Assembly: GCA_938074585.1 (NCBI GenBank)
Contig: CALJEW010000204.1
Coordinates: 1 to 8,813 of the forward strand
Reading direction: 5' to 3'
Origin: an uncultured Rhodospirillales bacterium
Lineage (GTDB): Bacteria; Pseudomonadota; Alphaproteobacteria; Rhodospirillales; Casp-alpha2
DNA length: 8,813 nucleotides
The position numbers and the translations under genes are program-made. Below the pieces are notes generated by a model. The model did no database searches. It was not told the DNA's origin and saw only the letters and a list, made by a program, of their open reading frames with translations. Positions 6,242 to 8,813 of the stretch are shown here, one piece after another; within the stretch, counting starts at the first letter, position 1; each line of letters opens with the position of its first letter.

Positions 6242-6627
6242 TGATGAAGCTTGATCACTATAGCATTCGAACTCTTGAGTTAGATCGGATGAAAGATTTT
6301 TTCTCTGATCTGTTGGGCTTAAAGTCCGGTCCCCGCCCTGATTTTAATTTCAACGGATACTGGTTATACGGTAGCGATCCAAAGCAAGCGATCGTTCATT
6401 TGATTGGTCAAAAGAAAGATCAACCGCCCTTAGAAGTAGGCGATGATACAGGCGCTTATGATCATATGGCTTTTCAAGCTGATAACTATGATGATGTACT
6501 TGGACGTGTAAAGGCGAGTAACTGGGAGCATTGGGAAAGTACATTACCCGGTGGAATTTTACGGCAGATATTTATAAAAGGCCCTCACAACTTGACCGTC
6601 GAAATCGTAATTCCAACACAACAATAA
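6241..6627 (+). CDS. VOC-superfamily (glyoxalase/dioxygenase fold) protein
   Basis: The product has 128 residues with two beta-alpha-beta-beta-beta modules. LDHYSIRT (4-11) begins the first, with H6 as a likely metal ligand. GYWLYGSDPKQAIVHLIG (39-56) is the strand pair that contacts substrate in this group. YDHMAFQAD (73-81) starts the second module with H75, and LRQIFIKGPHNLTVEIVI (107-124) ends it with E121 as the expected third ligand. This pattern is typical of metal-dependent VOC proteins such as glyoxalase-like lyases, extradiol dioxygenases and resistance proteins; the reaction cannot be told. The start is at 6241 (TAATG overlap with the hydrolase) or 6244, the MKLDH form. With the two genes before it, it forms a coupled three-enzyme cassette. 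Confidence 0.85.
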   Translation: MMKLDHYSIRTLELDRMKDFFSDLLGLKSGPRPDFNFNGYWLYGSDPKQAIVHLIGQKKDQPPLEVGDDTGAYDHMAFQADNYDDVLGRVKASNWEHWESTLPGGILRQIFIKGPHNLTVEIVIPTQQ

Positions 6628-6638
6628 AATTTATACTC

Positions 6639-6869
6639 ATGGAAGCCGATCCGACACATATCAAAAAGCGCTCTGTGCGATTAGCCGGGCACCAAACCAG
6701 CGTGTCGATAGAAGATGCATTTTGGGATCACCTTATTCGAATAGCAAAAGAACAAAATATCTCTATTAACGGGTTGATCACAGAGTTAGATGCCAATCGC
6801 ACTGGAAATCTTTCAAGTGCTATTCGTATTCACGTGCTTGATCAAATAACAAAACCAAAAGCGACTTAG
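6639..6869 (+). CDS. Ribbon-helix-helix domain protein (RHH_4-like)
   Basis: The product is a 76-residue basic protein. KRSVRLAGHQTSVSIEDAFWDHLIRIA (10-36) is the signature of the RHH_4-type ribbon-helix-helix family common in alphaproteobacteria: a beta strand (about 11-25), a first helix (26-39), a turn, and a second helix (42-51, ISINGLITEL). NLSSAIRIHVLDQI (57-70) is a conserved C-terminal helix. Such proteins bind DNA as dimers through the paired strands; the target is unknown, and autoregulation of this operon is only a guess. I start it at the ATG at 6639, 11 nt after the VOC stop, because the open frame further upstream overlaps the VOC gene and shows no family similarity. No Shine-Dalgarno is visible. 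Its TAG is 4 nt from the convergent AsmA-like stop. Confidence 0.85.
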   Translation: MEADPTHIKKRSVRLAGHQTSVSIEDAFWDHLIRIAKEQNISINGLITELDANRTGNLSSAIRIHVLDQITKPKAT

Positions 6870-6873
6870 GGCT

Positions 6874-8813
6874 TTAGTTAAATAGGCCCTTCAACAGATC
6901 TCTGGCATTTAACTTCGTAGGATTTTGTTGTTGTGTCGTGCGCGATGGCGGCTGGCTATTCCCCGTTGCTGCGGAATCAGACGAAGGCGGCGGTGTATTT
7001 CCTCCACCCAACAGGCCTTTTAGAAGTCTTTGAACTTTCTTAGGCGCTTTATTCAACAATGCATCTGCACCCAGTATTGGTAGACTACTTCCCAGCAAGG
7101 CACCTGTATCAACTTTTACTTTCGGCGCATCTAATGGCCCTAATAAAGTGAAATCAACCGGGCTAGCACCTCTTTTGAGTTTCGCTTGCAAAATCTGCGT
7201 TAAAGCATTTTGTTGTAGTTCGACTTGGCCCTTCAAATTTAACAACCATCCGACCAAATCTACCGTACCAGCAGCGAAGCCATTTCCAAGCTGTGATGCC
7301 AGCTTAAGATCGTTTGTACGGGCAACACCACGAGCTATTTGAAAAGTAGCAGCAACATCGGCCTTATTTCCGGAACGGCTCGATCCCAGCATATTCAAAG
7401 AGGACAATAAACTATATACTTCTGAAAATGCAGACCCTTTTGCACTCGCGGAAACATCAACACCCTTCATTGAGAACCCGCCTGATCCACCTAATGAACC
7501 AACCATTCCTGCAACACTTTTTCCAGTAGTCGTGAAATCTAAATTGGCATCAAGAAAACCACTGGCTGTTGGTTTTCCTGTGACAGAACGTAACGCGTCA
7601 GTAATTTTTATCCCTGAAATATTAAATGCAGACGAAATTTGATTTGAATTTCCAGAGACAATTTTGGCATTTCCTTGCACCTGCCCACCAAACAGTTGGG
7701 CCACCAGTCGTTTCGTGATGAGAGTTCCATTTTGAATTTCAGCAATCAAATCTACTTTTTCGAGTAGGTATTTTGAGAATATCACAATCGGCGTTTTAAG
7801 TGCTATATCAGCATCGAACGACTTCAAAACAGATAAATCAATCGGTTCCGCCGACCAGCGTCCATGATTAGCAACATTTATAATTGATGGCGAATTATCA
7901 TTGGTAATTGGCTCAGGCCAAACAACGGAACCGCGCTTTAATGGTTTCCGTAACTCCGGTGCTAAATTGGCACTTTGAGTTGCTGGTAGAAAGGGGTCAA
8001 GGCTCAACGCACCAAGCTTAAGATCAACTGAAATTCTTGGGCGTACACCAGAAAAATCTGCTTGCCCCAATCCTTCAAAATTAACTTTATCAATTTTTCC
8101 TGACATTTTATCAAAAGAAAACATCTTCGGATTCCCTTTAATATGAGACGCCAATGTAAGCCCGCCAATCTTTCCAGAGGGCCGGTATTTAGAACCAAAA
8201 GTGCGTAACAAGCGGGCTAAATCAGGGTGGCTAAGATTTACGTTCAAATCAAATGTGTCTCTAATTGGCAATACTGAAATTTTTCCATTCGCCTGAATTT
8301 TGACCCCTGCTATCTTTATTATTGCCTTGACTTTAGGTGACAAAAAGCTTCCATCAGCACGGAAATCTAAAGAAGTTTTCCCCAGTGCCGCAGCATTAAC
8401 AGAAAGTTTTGCTTTAAACAGTTGCATGATAGGAGTTAAGTTTTTAGATTTAATATTAACGCGAAGCCCCTGTGCAATTGGAATATTACGAAGCCCTTCT
8501 ATTTTACCTGATGTCACAAGCGTTGCTCCAGCAAACTGTGCAACATTAAATTTTCGAATATCCAAGCTGCCATCATATAGCGACGCATCAACAGCTACGC
8601 CCTTTAATTGCTCGCCCTTTAATCGAAGTCGCTTAATTTTTAACAATACATTTGCATCAAATCCAGATAACGCAGACACCCCTTTTAATGGACTAATGGA
8701 TTCAGCTTGCTTGGTGTTTTGTTTGCCAGCAGTTGCATTATCACCTTTCGAATTTGTAGATACTATAAGCGGTTTTGACTTCGAAGGTATGGGTTTATAC
8801 GCATCTGCATTTA
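6874..8813 (-). CDS. AsmA-like envelope protein, C-terminal part (right-truncated)
   Basis: The frame stays open to the right edge; the GTG at 8679 is internal, since 44 more residues are readable before it. In all 645 residues are visible. The region SGFDANVLLKIKRLRLKGEQLKGVAVDASLYDG is a characteristic AsmA C-terminal block, followed by repeated beta-strand stretches with 'xGxAxxxSGKIEG' rhythm, typical of the long beta-rich AsmA/TamB-type bridge proteins. Before it lies a Lys/Ser/Asn-rich linker. The C-terminus has a hydrophobic Leu/Gly part (LLKGLLGGG) then a Pro/Ser/Gln-rich low-complexity tail, and ends LNARDLLKGLFN. Family members sit in the inner membrane with a periplasmic body and are tied to outer-membrane lipid or protein homeostasis. 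The N-terminal anchor is outside the window. Confidence 0.85.
   Translation of the reverse strand, partial: NADAYKPIPSKSKPLIVSTNSKGDNATAGKQNTKQAESISPLKGVSALSGFDANVLLKIKRLRLKGEQLKGVAVDASLYDGSLDIRKFNVAQFAGATLVTSGKIEGLRNIPIAQGLRVNIKSKNLTPIMQLFKAKLSVNAAALGKTSLDFRADGSFLSPKVKAIIKIAGVKIQANGKISVLPIRDTFDLNVNLSHPDLARLLRTFGSKYRPSGKIGGLTLASHIKGNPKMFSFDKMSGKIDKVNFEGLGQADFSGVRPRISVDLKLGALSLDPFLPATQSANLAPELRKPLKRGSVVWPEPITNDNSPSIINVANHGRWSAEPIDLSVLKSFDADIALKTPIVIFSKYLLEKVDLIAEIQNGTLITKRLVAQLFGGQVQGNAKIVSGNSNQISSAFNISGIKITDALRSVTGKPTASGFLDANLDFTTTGKSVAGMVGSLGGSGGFSMKGVDVSASAKGSAFSEVYSLLSSLNMLGSSRSGNKADVAATFQIARGVARTNDLKLASQLGNGFAAGTVDLVGWLLNLKGQVELQQNALTQILQAKLKRGASPVDFTLLGPLDAPKVKVDTGALLGSSLPILGADALLNKAPKKVQRLLKGLLGGGNTPPPSSDSAATGNSQPPSRTTQQQNPTKLNARDLLKGLFN

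Noticed and set aside
6531..6638. Longer N-terminus of the RHH protein
   Set aside because: The extension is the out-of-frame shadow of the VOC gene; family similarity begins only after ATG 6639.
6868..6890. AGGGC...GCCCT inverted repeat between RHH and AsmA-like genes as a two-way terminator
   Set aside because: The stem is 5 bp with a 13-nt loop and no T-run on either strand, so the support is too weak.
1..8813. Insertion sequences, CRISPR arrays, phage genes or direct repeats
   Set aside because: None seen: no transposase or integrase motifs, no regularly spaced repeats and no flanking duplications by eye.

Overview
The window looks like a chromosomal segment of an alphaproteobacterium with a modest GC content (roughly mid-40s percent by eye, not computed). 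The main evidence is a circularly permuted, two-piece tmRNA gene (ssrA) next to an alphaproteobacterial-type ClpXP adaptor gene (SspB-alpha). The coding genes agree: thyA-folA in tandem, a class I fumarase, an RHH_4-type ribbon-helix-helix protein and an AsmA-like protein. I cannot assign a family or genus. I see no transposase, phage gene, CRISPR array or tRNA gene.

Layout. (1) 1-530, + strand: C-terminal part of an EamA/DMT-type membrane transporter cut by the left edge. (2) 527-1827, - strand: thyA then folA (in transcription order), coupled by a TGATG overlap; folA meets the transporter head-on with overlapping stop codons. (3) 1828-2370: a non-protein region holding overlapping divergent promoter candidates for thyA and ssrA, a 12-bp palindrome, and the permuted ssrA gene (acceptor piece ending in CCA at 2037, spacer, then the coding piece from 2080 with the tag ANDNYAEARLAA). 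(4) 2371-6869, + strand: a tight run of six genes, sspB, class I fumarase, a D-cysteine desulfhydrase/ACC-deaminase-family PLP enzyme, a small alpha/beta hydrolase, a VOC (glyoxalase-fold) protein and a ribbon-helix-helix protein, probably one operon. (5) 6874-8813, - strand: C-terminal part of an AsmA-like protein running off the right edge.

How the genes fit together. ThyA makes dTMP and releases dihydrofolate, which DHFR recycles. The tmRNA rescues stalled ribosomes and adds a tag ending in LAA; SspB-alpha binds such tags and delivers the proteins to ClpXP, so the RNA and its adaptor are neighbours here. Fumarase is a TCA-cycle enzyme. The three enzymes after it form a translationally coupled cassette of unknown substrate, the least understood part of the window. 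Its PLP enzyme has Phe where the D-cysteine desulfhydrases I recall have His next to the catalytic Ser-Asn.

Most of the window is ordinary housekeeping DNA. I did not find a clearly new system. The best candidates for a second look are the ssrA-sspB neighbourhood, the alternative folds in the tmRNA acceptor piece, and the PLP enzyme-hydrolase-VOC cassette.
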